Source: Hyphobacterium indicum (lineage in GTDB: Bacteria > Pseudomonadota > Alphaproteobacteria > Caulobacterales > Maricaulaceae). From it: a DNA stretch of 64,000 bases. How positions within the stretch are numbered: the stretch's first letter is position 1; each line of letters opens with the position of its first letter. The position numbers were made by a program, and so were the translations under genes. Location of the stretch: NCBI RefSeq assembly GCF_003129605.1, contig NZ_QBDX01000001.1:310001-374000 (forward strand), read 5' to 3'. Below the pieces are notes generated by a model that saw nothing but the letters and a program-made list of their open reading frames with translations, ran no database searches and was not told where the DNA came from. This document shows positions 1 through 7,982 of the stretch, one piece after another.

Positions 1-483
1 TTCTGCGGAAAGGAGCGTTATCAATTGGTGCAATCTTGTGCGGACCTGCTCGTATTGAACCAGAGCCCGGCGCAGTTCGGCATCGCGCAGAATTCCGACC
101 CGGCCGATGCTCGTCAGCTCGGTAAAGGCGGCAAGGTCGGCCGTATAGATGTCGTAATAGTGTGACGCGCCCAGTGCTGCACACTGCGTGTCCGTCAGTG
201 CGTCGGCATCGGATCGCCCGAACAGGATGTCGATGGCCTCGACAATCTCGCCGATGCGCTGAAGGCGGCGCTCGCGGACCCGTTGGCTCAGATTTTCCGC
301 CAGTTCGATATCGGCGTGCAAGCGCGCGAGAAAGGCGGCTTCATCCACCCGCTCCTGACGCGCGCTATTCCACGCCGTGACCTGAAAACCGATCACCACG
401 CCCAGGATGACGATGATGAATTCAACGGCCACGGCGAACCAGTTCTGCTCGCGGATGGCGCGGGTGAGGCGGGCGAGGATCAT
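1..483 (-). CDS. P22, DUF6090-like array protein (partial, cut by window edge)
   Basis: The first 161 codons are visible and the gene runs off the left edge. The start ATG at 481-483 overlaps the TGA of P21. It has the array N-terminus and a membrane span with the variant core EFIIVILGVVIGFQV, a spelling shared otherwise only with P6. Cys101 lies in QCAALGASHYY, which puts it in the class I group (Cys near 90-101 paired with Cys near 191-208); the expected second Cys would lie beyond the edge. The SG-LR motif is at 119-143. The array therefore probably continues to the left. Function unknown. Confidence 0.85.
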   Translation of the reverse strand, partial: MILARLTRAIREQNWFAVAVEFIIVILGVVIGFQVTAWNSARQERVDEAAFLARLHADIELAENLSQRVRERRLQRIGEIVEAIDILFGRSDADALTDTQCAALGASHYYDIYTADLAAFTELTSIGRVGILRDAELRRALVQYEQVRTRLHQLITLLSAE

Positions 484-1265
484 GGTGTTTCCGAGTTTGG
501 ATCAAGCTGTTCAAGGGTCGCGAGCGCACTAACGCGCAGGGCGACCAACCAGCTGAGATAGGTATTGTTGAGGTCGCGGCTGGCCACGAACATATCGCGC
601 AGGGCAGGATCAGCCTGCAGGGCCTCCAGGTCATAGTGTTCCAGAGTGCTGCGCACACCTTGGGCTGCGCGATAATTGTCCGAGCTCAGAAATGCGCCGG
701 ATTCACGAGCGCGTTCCAGATCAGCGACACTGCCAGGCTCCAGAGACACAGGAAGCGGGGCGCGCTGCGCATTGTTGAAGCGGGCTTCAACAAGCAGGTT
801 CGCCATGCCGTCAACGGCCTCATACCGTTCCATGAATCGCGCCAGCGCCGCCCGCAAATCGGCGTCCGACAAGCGTGACAAGCCGCCCGAACTGACCAAT
901 TCCTGCAAGGTGCTCGGTGATTGCGGTGGCTGCACGGCCCAGACCAGTGAAATCAGTCCCTCTTCAAACTGGTCGATCCGATCTTCCGGAACCACATTGC
1001 GATCAATCGTCTCCACGACCACTGTGGCATTTCGTGCGATCTCGAAGGTCCGCTCGATGACGTCGTCGATATCACTGACCAGGGTCTGAAAGTCCTCTTC
1101 CAGATTGGCCAGAATAACGGCCTCCTGGATACGGGCCGTCCGGTCGGCATTCCACGCCGTGATCTGGAAGGCCAGCAGGACACCCGCCACGACGATCACG
1201 AATTCGAGCGCCACCGCGAACCAGTTCTGCTCGCGAAGGGCGCGGGTGAGGCGGGCGAGGATCAT
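480..1265 (-). CDS. P21, DUF6090-like array protein, Cys-free
   Basis: 261 residues. The membrane span has the VVAGVLLAFQ spelling also seen in P1 and P12, rather than the commoner IAGVVIGFQ. The SG-LR motif at 119-141 is clear (ELVSSGGLSRLSDADLRAAL). The protein has no cysteine, unlike most of the array, so its outer domain cannot carry the disulfide proposed for its neighbours. A heptad-like stretch at 45-90 could be helical. The start overlaps the P20 stop and the stop overlaps the P22 start, both as ATGA; a GAGGAAG ribosome site lies inside the P20 end. Function unknown. Confidence 0.85.
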   Translation of the reverse strand: MILARLTRALREQNWFAVALEFVIVVAGVLLAFQITAWNADRTARIQEAVILANLEEDFQTLVSDIDDVIERTFEIARNATVVVETIDRNVVPEDRIDQFEEGLISLVWAVQPPQSPSTLQELVSSGGLSRLSDADLRAALARFMERYEAVDGMANLLVEARFNNAQRAPLPVSLEPGSVADLERARESGAFLSSDNYRAAQGVRSTLEHYDLEALQADPALRDMFVASRDLNNTYLSWLVALRVSALATLEQLDPNSETP

Positions 1266-2014
1266 GGCGCTTCTTCCTCGTGCACTATGCCCAGCTCGAC
1301 ATCGACGGCTTCATGGAGGGCAAGGAAACTGTCATTTGGTCCACTGAGAACCGCAAACTCAAAGAAGCCCGATTTGGAAATATTATCCGCGAGTTCGTTG
1401 AGGAATCGACGATCATTTCGCATGCCATCCGTATCGCAGCGAGCCGACCCGTCGAAGATCGGATTCCAGTTGTCAGCGTCATCCGGGACCACGAAATAAA
1501 AATAATCGGAATGTCTCGCCGATAGATTGAAAACCTCGTGATTGAGAGCGGTATCCATCTCCGACGACCATGCGGTCGCCAGAAAATTCGCGGTGACGGC
1601 AGTTCGAATTCTTTCGCTTCTTATCAGATCCAGGTCGCCGGTCGATTCCAGCTCCGCCAGAATCGGCAAGGCCAGCGATGGCGAATTGAAAACATGTGAC
1701 TGAGCCAGCGCATTACATTCTGATGGAGACAGGTCTGACAGATCATCGCCGAACAATTTGTGGCTGGCCGAGAGTAGCAGTTCGCGAGTGGCGGTGCGGT
1801 CGGCCGCCCAGTCCCAGCGCACATTGCCGACGCTAGCAATGTCGTTATGAAGGCGTGCCATGATTTCGGCCTCGGTCGACCGTTCTGCCCGCGCCGCATT
1901 CCACGCCGTGATCTGGAAACCGATCACCACACCGGCGATCACGATCACGAATTCGAGCACCACGGCGAACCAGTTCTGTTGCCTGATGGCGCGGGAGAGG
2001 CGAGCGAGGATCAT
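1262..2014 (-). CDS. P20, DUF6090-like array protein, class I cysteines
   Basis: 250 residues. N-terminus MILARLSRAIRQQNW and the common IAGVVIGFQITAWN span. Its two cysteines, Cys100 (ECNALAQSHVF) and Cys193 (RCDTDGMRNDRRF), define the class I pattern: a first Cys followed by an Ala-x-Ser-His stretch and a second Cys followed by Asp-x-x-x-Met-Arg and an aromatic. The SG-LR motif is at 118-140. ATGA overlaps at both ends. An aromatic run (DYFYFVV) near 170 distinguishes it from the other members. Confidence 0.85.
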   Translation of the reverse strand: MILARLSRAIRQQNWFAVVLEFVIVIAGVVIGFQITAWNAARAERSTEAEIMARLHNDIASVGNVRWDWAADRTATRELLLSASHKLFGDDLSDLSPSECNALAQSHVFNSPSLALPILAELESTGDLDLIRSERIRTAVTANFLATAWSSEMDTALNHEVFNLSARHSDYFYFVVPDDADNWNPIFDGSARCDTDGMRNDRRFLNELADNISKSGFFEFAVLSGPNDSFLALHEAVDVELGIVHEEEAP

Positions 2015-2715
2015 GGTGTAGCCTCGCGAAGACGGGCGGTTTCGCCGTCATCAACGGCCTGAAGAAAATCGCGGGAACAGGACAGTTCGCTATCATGCGG
2101 CGATTCAAGCCGCAGGTTGAGGCAAGTGCTCCAGATGATCAGGGATTCGGCTTCATTCCGATATTCGCGCAACCTTTCCAAATTGGCCGCGAACTCTGGA
2201 CGCAACTGGCCGCTTTCCAAATAAAATACCGACGTATCGGTACTATAGTAGGGAAGGATTTCGTCTTCCACAAACTCCACATACCGAACATAACGCTGTC
2301 CGATACCTTGCCTTTCGGTGAAAAAGAAAGCGAGGTCGAAAACGAGGTCAGGGCGAAAGACCTCTCCCACGCCCATGCTCAACAGCGTCTCCCAGGTATT
2401 GGCAGGGGCGGTATCCGATCCGGGAACACGAAAATAATAGGGAGAAGGACGTTCGCCGGCTTCATAGGCCGCCGTCCATTCCTCCAATCCGGCGTCTATG
2501 GTGGTGATAAAACGACGCTCAATCGTTCCGGAATTGAGCAGGTCTCCACGCAGGGTTTCGATCACCTCAGCGGTTTGCTCGCGCTCTGCTTCGCGGGATT
2601 GATGGCCCTCAATCCAGACGGCTGAATAGACTCCCGCGACAACGACGACGAATTCGAGCGCCACCGCGAACCAGTTCTGCTCGCGGATGGCGCGGGTGAG
2701 ACGGGCGAGGATCAT
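2011..2715 (-). CDS. P19, divergent DUF6090-like array protein
   Basis: 234 residues, the shortest intact member and the most divergent. It keeps the shared start (MILARLTRAIREQNW) and the first half of the span, but the second half reads AGVYSAVWIEGHQS instead of the usual GVVIGFQITAWN. The SG-LR motif is degenerate (TWETLLSMGVGEVF at 108-120). Cysteines are at 198 and 213, late in the protein, matching no other member. The switch from constant to unique sequence at about residue 30 looks like a recombination joint. The reading frame is intact, with ATGA overlaps at both ends. Confidence 0.8.
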   Translation of the reverse strand: MILARLTRAIREQNWFAVALEFVVVVAGVYSAVWIEGHQSREAEREQTAEVIETLRGDLLNSGTIERRFITTIDAGLEEWTAAYEAGERPSPYYFRVPGSDTAPANTWETLLSMGVGEVFRPDLVFDLAFFFTERQGIGQRYVRYVEFVEDEILPYYSTDTSVFYLESGQLRPEFAANLERLREYRNEAESLIIWSTCLNLRLESPHDSELSCSRDFLQAVDDGETARLREATP

Positions 2716-3464
2716 GGGGCGATCGCTTCCAATTCGGTCAGAATGGCATCGATTTCCGCCAACGTTTGCAAGGTTTCGAAGTAGAAATCACGATTGATGT
2801 CGGCCATTTCCCACACGGCACCCCTCAGTTCGAGATCGCCGCAATGCGCCGTCACATCCAGTGTCGCCAGGGTGTTGGCGGCAGCGGGCACGGCATCTTC
2901 TTCATTGCCGACCGACTGGATGCTGTCTTCTTCCATCGAGAATGCCATACGCGGCCAGAGAAGACGCGCGGTGGCCAGTTGATCGACGCGGCCAGCTCCC
3001 TCGATCACGGTAGCGCGCTCGAGCGTGGCGTAGAACGTTACAATGGCTTCCTGCAGCGCTTCATTCCTCAGTGCCGAAAAGGCACCGGCCGCGCTCATTT
3101 CATCGAATGCAGCCCGATAGATGGGCGGCGCGTGCGTGCGCTGATAACGAGCGATGGCGAACCGGATATCGCCCTGTGTCGTGTCGATCGGCTCGCAGGC
3201 CTCCAGGGCACGCAACAGGTCGATCCAGCCATCATATGTGCGTTCGGTATCCGGCAGCGTCGCTGCGTTGGCAGCGCGCATCGCATCAAGATCCCTTGTC
3301 AGCCGGCTGATCAGCTGGGCGTCTCGGGCGACGACTTGCCGGTCCGCATTCCACGCCGTGATCTGGAAACCGATCACCACACCGGCAATGACAATGACGA
3401 ATTCCAGCGCGACGGCGAACCAGTTCTGTGTCCGGATGGCACGGGTGATGCGGGCAAGGATCAT
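2712..3464 (-). CDS. P18, DUF6090-like array protein, class I cysteines
   Basis: 250 residues with N-terminus MILARITRAIRTQNW and the common span. Cys90 (EACEPID) and Cys208 (AHCGDLELR) fit class I, with the first Cys about ten residues earlier than in P20 and followed by EPID rather than an Ala-x-Ser-His stretch. In this respect it resembles P2, which also has Cys90. The SG-LR motif is weakened (DEMSAAGAFSALRNEAL at 121-137). It ends in Ala-Pro and overlaps P17 upstream and P19 downstream by ATGA. Function unknown. Confidence 0.84.
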   Translation of the reverse strand: MILARITRAIRTQNWFAVALEFVIVIAGVVIGFQITAWNADRQVVARDAQLISRLTRDLDAMRAANAATLPDTERTYDGWIDLLRALEACEPIDTTQGDIRFAIARYQRTHAPPIYRAAFDEMSAAGAFSALRNEALQEAIVTFYATLERATVIEGAGRVDQLATARLLWPRMAFSMEEDSIQSVGNEEDAVPAAANTLATLDVTAHCGDLELRGAVWEMADINRDFYFETLQTLAEIDAILTELEAIAP

Positions 3465-4192
3465 CGAGCCGCTCCTTCGCGGTCTGATTCAATCGCCTCC
3501 AGAAGTCGACGGAGCGCGCCTATCTCGAATCTGAGAAGATGCAACATCGCCCCCTGACGGTCGTAATTGTTGGCGATGGTGTTAAACACAGCAGGGTTCG
3601 CGCGCATCTGCGCCCAGTCACAGGTTACCGGCCATTCATTGGGCCGTGCATTACCGGGGGCGGCCGGGCGCACCTCCAGTAGTTCGGGGAACCGCAACCG
3701 GACAATGTTTTCGACGCTGCGGATGATTTCGATACGGTCACTCGCGCCCGTCAGATCGGCGTCGAGGGCAATCACCGCGTTTCGCACATCCGCGCTAGAG
3801 ATCAGGTCCAGCGAGCCAGTGGCCGTCATCTCGGCAAGCACCGGCATTCGCACGCGCTGCCACAGATAAATGTGAGACTGGTCAATCAATCGGCAAAGCG
3901 CTTCGGAACCCGCTTCTACGGCGTCCGGGGCGACCACCTCATTAAACTGCGAAAGCGCGTCGTGACGCTCGATCAGCCGCTCAAGGTCGCGTTCCTTTTC
4001 ATCAAGCGCGGCGGCAACCTCCTCTCCTAGTCTTGCAAGCAAAACCGATGCTCGCGCATCGGCCTGCCGCCCCTCATTCCACGCATTGATCTGAAAGCCG
4101 ATCACGACACCGGCTATGACGATGACGAACTCCACCCCGGCGGCGAGCCAGTTCTGGGTCTTGAAGGCGCGGGAGAGGTTGTCGAGGATCAT
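3461..4192 (-). CDS. P17, DUF6090-like array protein, MILDNL subtype
   Basis: 243 residues. It has the second N-terminal spelling in the array, MILDNLSRAFKTQNWLAAGV with span end FQINAWNEGRQ, shared with P5, P6 and P8. Cys100 and Cys191 (VTCDWAQMR) are class I, so the N-terminal subtype does not follow the cysteine class, as expected if 5' and 3' parts have been reshuffled. The SG-LR motif is at 118-140. It is the first P gene after the membrane-protein gene at 4224-4865: its start lies 31 bp past that gene's stop, not in an ATGA overlap. Downstream it overlaps P18. Confidence 0.84.
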   Translation of the reverse strand: MILDNLSRAFKTQNWLAAGVEFVIVIAGVVIGFQINAWNEGRQADARASVLLARLGEEVAAALDEKERDLERLIERHDALSQFNEVVAPDAVEAGSEALCRLIDQSHIYLWQRVRMPVLAEMTATGSLDLISSADVRNAVIALDADLTGASDRIEIIRSVENIVRLRFPELLEVRPAAPGNARPNEWPVTCDWAQMRANPAVFNTIANNYDRQGAMLHLLRFEIGALRRLLEAIESDREGAAR

Positions 4193-4223
4193 GGGGCGCC
4201 TCCGGTTATGACAGGGACCGGCC

Positions 4224-4865
4224 TCATTCCGGCGGTGGCCCGATCATCAGGAGAATACCGATATAGACCAGCGTCAGACCCAGACCGGTAAGGGTGGCAG
4301 TCTTGATCTTCCGTTCACGGATCAGGTCGTAGGCGGGTAGCGCAAACAGCAGGACCAGCCACATTGGCAGGACGGCGAACGGGTTGAGGTCGAACACATA
4401 TCCCACGCGCGCCAGCGCCGGGAACATGATCGACAGGCTCGCCAGCATCATGAAGCGCTTGTGCAGGGCCGGCGTTTTCCGCCAGTTCAGGGCCATCAGA
4501 TAATAGGTCATGAAGAAGGCCGCATTGACGCAGTTTCCGTAAAGGATTTGCGCCGCGCCGGTCCGCAGCATGTTTTCGTAACTCACCCAGATCCCGGCCG
4601 GCAGCATGACGGCAACGAGCACCAGGCTTGCTGCGCCGAGTGTCTTGTGAAGCGAAACCCGTCCCTGTCCGATCAGTCTGGTCTGGACCACGATCAGGGC
4701 AAACCAGCTTCCCGTCAGAACCGCATGCACGTGCAGGAGGGGCCGGATGGGTGGCAGATAATCGGCATTTACCAGCGCGTGCAGCGGAAAAAACACCGCG
4801 ACAATCCCGAACAGAACAAGGCTGTAAAAGAAAAAGAAGCGCTCACCGCGCTGTGGCTGGCTCAA
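4224..4865 (-). CDS. Small multi-pass membrane protein interrupting the array
   Basis: 213 residues with six or so hydrophobic segments and conserved-looking histidines (LLHVHAVLTG near 43-52, SLHKTLG near 71-77, ALHKRFM near 133-139). Such a pattern is seen in DUF2306-like and b561-like membrane proteins, but I cannot assign the family firmly. The start is TTG at 4865, preceded by a GGGGGACGG ribosome site. Gaps of 93 bp to P16 and 31 bp to P17 replace the usual four-base overlaps, so this gene may carry its own promoter. It is unrelated in sequence to its P neighbours and probably entered or was retained at a recombination joint. Confidence 0.7.
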   Translation of the reverse strand: MSQPQRGERFFFFYSLVLFGIVAVFFPLHALVNADYLPPIRPLLHVHAVLTGSWFALIVVQTRLIGQGRVSLHKTLGAASLVLVAVMLPAGIWVSYENMLRTGAAQILYGNCVNAAFFMTYYLMALNWRKTPALHKRFMMLASLSIMFPALARVGYVFDLNPFAVLPMWLVLLFALPAYDLIRERKIKTATLTGLGLTLVYIGILLMIGPPPE

Positions 4866-4958
4866 TGTCCGTCCCCCGCATTCCCCGGATAGAAGTGAAT
4901 ACGGTCCGGAGGGCCTGTCAATGCGGAAGTTGAGGCGGGCCGGGTCGGGAGAGGACCA
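4866..4958. other. Intergenic gap, possible internal promoter for the distal array
   Basis: The 93 bp between the P16 stop and the start of the membrane-protein gene are the longest non-coding stretch inside the array apart from the DUF3500 leader. I see no convincing hairpin terminator and no clear -35/-10 pair. If the array is not a single transcript, a break or new start here is likely. Confidence 0.3.
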
Positions 4959-5705
4959 TCAAAACGGCTCCTCCGGCGGTTCGCAGGCCCGGCCGGTGAG
5001 GCGGGAGGTCTCGGCGCACAGCGTTTGCGCACTTTCCAGCGTGTTCTGCCACCAACCGCTCATGGCGCGCATGGAGTTATTGCTGGTCAAAAGATATTGC
5101 AGGAAATCCGGATCGTTCGCTGCGGCATTCCAGTCGATCACATGAGACCGCTCGCGGGAGGTGCCGGGTGCGTATTCCAGCCACACATACTCGAAGTCAT
5201 CAATGTCAGGGCGCGCGTTCACTCTTTCTCTGAAATAGTCGATCTGGCCCTGCAGGAAAACGACGCTCGACTGGTAATCGCCCAATGCCTCCCGGAAAGC
5301 TGCGTCGCCCAGGCTGGAGAGCATGCCGGAACTGACGATTTCGGTATAGACGCCTTGCCGCGGTGAAAAGGCCGGATAAAGGGTCGTGGCCACCGTCGCG
5401 GCGTTGTTGATTTCGGTGTCGATACCGTCCAGATCGCCGGCAATCATGCGCTCGATCACCCCGGTCCGGGCGGTGTTCAATTCCTCATAAGTGTCCGTCA
5501 TCCAGACAAGGACGCTGACCGCGCCCTCGACCTCGTCATGCAGCCGGTCGAGCACCATGGCCCGCCGCTCGGCCTCGGCCCGCGCCGACGCCCATTCCGT
5601 CACCTGAAATCCGATCACGACACCGGCGATGACAATCACGAACTCGAGCGCCACCGCGAACCAGTTTTGTTCGCGCACGGCGCGAGAGAGGCGGGCGAGG
5701 ATCAT
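4959..5705 (-). CDS. P16, DUF6090-like array protein, class II cysteines
   Basis: 248 residues. A sister of P13: both share FSP-Q-GVY-EIVSSGMLSSLG at the SG-LR motif, a LEYAPGT-RER block near 177-186, a DW-AA-DP segment and a WW pair near 219. Cys230 and Cys241 near the C-terminus are separated by exactly ten residues, the class II pattern (P5, P9, P11, P13, P16). The span ends in FQVTEWAS. It overlaps P15 upstream and is followed by a 93-bp gap, so it closes the proximal block of the array. Confidence 0.85.
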   Translation of the reverse strand: MILARLSRAVREQNWFAVALEFVIVIAGVVIGFQVTEWASARAEAERRAMVLDRLHDEVEGAVSVLVWMTDTYEELNTARTGVIERMIAGDLDGIDTEINNAATVATTLYPAFSPRQGVYTEIVSSGMLSSLGDAAFREALGDYQSSVVFLQGQIDYFRERVNARPDIDDFEYVWLEYAPGTSRERSHVIDWNAAANDPDFLQYLLTSNNSMRAMSGWWQNTLESAQTLCAETSRLTGRACEPPEEPF

Positions 5706-6472
5706 GGGGCGTTCTCCGCGTTCGCTTCACCAGTCTCGTGGTTGTCGCCGAGCACCTCCGAGATCCGCGCGATCAGCGCCTCGACCCGGTCATTGTGCTC
5801 CGCCACCACCGATTGGTAATAGTACTCAAACCGCCAGGCATTCTCGGAAAACGCATTCCGGAACGCGCTATCGCGGCGCATGGCTTCCAGATTACAGCTT
5901 ACCTCGGGCCAGATCGTTTGCCGCTCCGGATCGACATACGCCGATTGCTCGATCAGTTCGGGAAACCTCAGGGTGAGGTTGACCGATCCGCGCACATACC
6001 AGTCGACGGTGCGGGGAATGCTGGCGCGGTATTGCAGGTAGTCGGCCAGGGCTTGCCGCAATCCGACATCCGAGATCAGGTTGAGACCTCTCGCATCGCT
6101 CAAAAGCTCTTCCATTGCTGGGACGGAGGCGCCCGCCGAGGCATCGGAATAATAGTTCGACGTGGCTATCGCATTGCATTGCAGCGCGGTCAGATCGGCG
6201 CCCGCGTCGCCGCGCATCACCTCGACCGCGCCGCGAAGCCTCTCGAGCCGGAACGAATTGTTCAGGCTGCGGGCACGCTCACGCTGATCGGTTTCCAGTT
6301 CGTCGCGGAGCCGGACAAGCAGGGCGGTTTCGCGTTCGTCGGCTACCCGCTCTCCATTCCACGCCGTGATCTGGAAACCGATCACCACACCGGCGATGAC
6401 GATCACGAATTCCAGCGCGACGGCATAGTAGTCTTGCTCGCGGATGGCCCTGGAGATGTTCTGAAGGATCAT
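5702..6472 (-). CDS. P15, DUF6090-like array protein, class I cysteines
   Basis: 256 residues. N-terminus MILQNISRAIREQDYYAVALEF, where the usual Asn-Trp is replaced by Asp-Tyr-Tyr; P9 shows a similar Tyr-Tyr. Cys99 (QCNAIATSNYY) and Cys193 (VSCNLEAMRRDSAF) are class I, the second with the typical aMR-D-aF continuation. The SG-LR motif carries a small insertion (EELLSDARGLNLISDVGLRQAL). A segment LRFPELIE near 168-175 is also found in P17. It ends in Ala-Pro and overlaps P14 and P16 by ATGA. Confidence 0.85.
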   Translation of the reverse strand: MILQNISRAIREQDYYAVALEFVIVIAGVVIGFQITAWNGERVADERETALLVRLRDELETDQRERARSLNNSFRLERLRGAVEVMRGDAGADLTALQCNAIATSNYYSDASAGASVPAMEELLSDARGLNLISDVGLRQALADYLQYRASIPRTVDWYVRGSVNLTLRFPELIEQSAYVDPERQTIWPEVSCNLEAMRRDSAFRNAFSENAWRFEYYYQSVVAEHNDRVEALIARISEVLGDNHETGEANAENAP

Positions 6473-7221
6473 TCGGCGAGCTCCGCATCCAGCAGGGCGA
6501 GGAGCCGGACGGCCTCCGCCTCGCGTTGCAATGTGCCGCTGACTTGCGCCTGGCCCAGCTCCCGCGCCGTGCGGATATAGGCTACCAGCTCGGGATCGCT
6601 GTCCGCCGCGCCGGTCACACCGGCCAGCGGGGTGTTCGAGAACAATGAAAAGCCATGCCGGTAAAGCACGGGGATGGCCGCCGCGCGGATTTCGCGGAAA
6701 ATCGAAAGATTGCTCTGCAGGTCCTCATACCCCGCATAATAGCTCTGGATCGTGACCCGTAATTCGCTGTTCCGGATCAGGCGCAGATTTCCGCTGCTCA
6801 CGAGGGAGTTATACCCTGTATTGCGCACGGTCTGACCGCGGATCAAATTCACGCGGGCCAGCAGGGTGGGATGGTCCGCCGCGGTGATCTCCGGCAAGGG
6901 CGCGGATTCATATCCGGTGAACGGTACGACCGGCGTATCGGCCAATCCGTCCTCGGCGTCGATCCGCACCAGCAGGTATTCAGCGGCCGCGAGCCGCCAG
7001 AGGGCGGCATCGCGCGCGGTTTCCAGCGACGCGACCTCCGCCGCCACGTCGGCGCGCACCTCGCTCAATTGCTGGCGGATGATTTCGCGCTCGGCCCGCT
7101 CGCCATTCCACGCCGTGATCTGGAAACCGATCACGACACCGGCAATGACGATGACAAACTCAAGCGCAACGGCGAACCAGTTCTGATCGCGGACGGCGCG
7201 GGAGAGGCGGGTAAGGATCAT
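6469..7221 (-). CDS. P14, DUF6090-like array protein, Cys-free
   Basis: 250 residues from the ATG at 7221, which overlaps the P13 stop; upstream in-frame starts would run into P13 and are not used here. It has no cysteine. The SG-LR motif is late (136-160, NSLVSSGNLRLIRNSELRVTI) and is followed by QSYYAGYEDLQ, the spacing closest to Bacteroidota DUF6090 proteins as I know them. It has about 20 extra residues before the motif compared with other members. ATGA overlap with P15 downstream. Confidence 0.85.
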   Translation of the reverse strand: MILTRLSRAVRDQNWFAVALEFVIVIAGVVIGFQITAWNGERAEREIIRQQLSEVRADVAAEVASLETARDAALWRLAAAEYLLVRIDAEDGLADTPVVPFTGYESAPLPEITAADHPTLLARVNLIRGQTVRNTGYNSLVSSGNLRLIRNSELRVTIQSYYAGYEDLQSNLSIFREIRAAAIPVLYRHGFSLFSNTPLAGVTGAADSDPELVAYIRTARELGQAQVSGTLQREAEAVRLLALLDAELAE

Positions 7222-7982
7222 TCGACGAACTCCGTCACAATCTCGCAGGGACGCAGGGTATGTTCGGCGATGGCATCGCAAAGCGCGATAGCCGCCTCCA
7301 GCGTGTCTTCCCACCAGTCGGCGGTGGCACGCATCCGGTTATTCCCGTTCAACAGGGCTTGCATCAGTTCCGGATCGTCAGCAGCCGCCTGCCAGTCGAC
7401 CACATAGCGGCGCTCTCGGACCGTACCGGGCGCGTATTCAAGTCTTACGGCAGGGAAATCCATCGTTCCCGGCGCGGCCAGCCCGCTATCGCGCATGTAG
7501 TCGATCTGACCCTGCAGGAAAGTGACTTCGCGCTGATATCGGCTCAGCGCATTGCGCAGCCGCTCGCCGGATTCATTGTCCCCGCCAAGGGAAGATAGCA
7601 TGCCGGAACTGACGATTTCCTCATAGACGCCTTGCTGAGGTGAAAAGGCCGGGTAGAGATTGATCGCCACAAGGCCGGCTGCCAGCCGGTCTTCGTCCAT
7701 GTTTTCGAAATCGCGGGCCAGCAGACGCTCGATCGCTTCCGTTCGCGATACATTCAGCCCCTGATAGGCGTCCACCAGCCCTGCCAGCATGCCCGCAGAT
7801 TGTTCCACTTCGACCTGGAGACGGACCATGGCGCGGTCCATGCGAGTCTGCATGGCGGAACGTTCGGCTCCGGCCGTGATCTGAAAACCGATCACCACAC
7901 CGGCGATGACGATGACGAATTCGAGCACAACCGCGAACCAGTTCTGCGTGCGGATGGCGTGAGTGATGCGGGCGAGGATCAT
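7218..7982 (-). CDS. P13, DUF6090-like array protein, class II cysteines
   Basis: 254 residues. The closest relative is P16 (shared EIVSSGMLSSLG, LQGQIDYMR/F and LEYAPGT blocks). The span ends in FQITAGAE, so the AWN tail is lost; about four codons seem to be missing at the constant/variable border. A short insertion (GGDNESGE) sits inside the SG-LR motif. Cys235 and Cys246 are ten residues apart (class II). Its start overlaps the DUF3500 stop by ATGA, so translation is coupled to that inserted gene. Confidence 0.85.
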   Translation of the reverse strand: MILARITHAIRTQNWFAVVLEFVIVIAGVVIGFQITAGAERSAMQTRMDRAMVRLQVEVEQSAGMLAGLVDAYQGLNVSRTEAIERLLARDFENMDEDRLAAGLVAINLYPAFSPQQGVYEEIVSSGMLSSLGGDNESGERLRNALSRYQREVTFLQGQIDYMRDSGLAAPGTMDFPAVRLEYAPGTVRERRYVVDWQAAADDPELMQALLNGNNRMRATADWWEDTLEAAIALCDAIAEHTLRPCEIVTEFVE

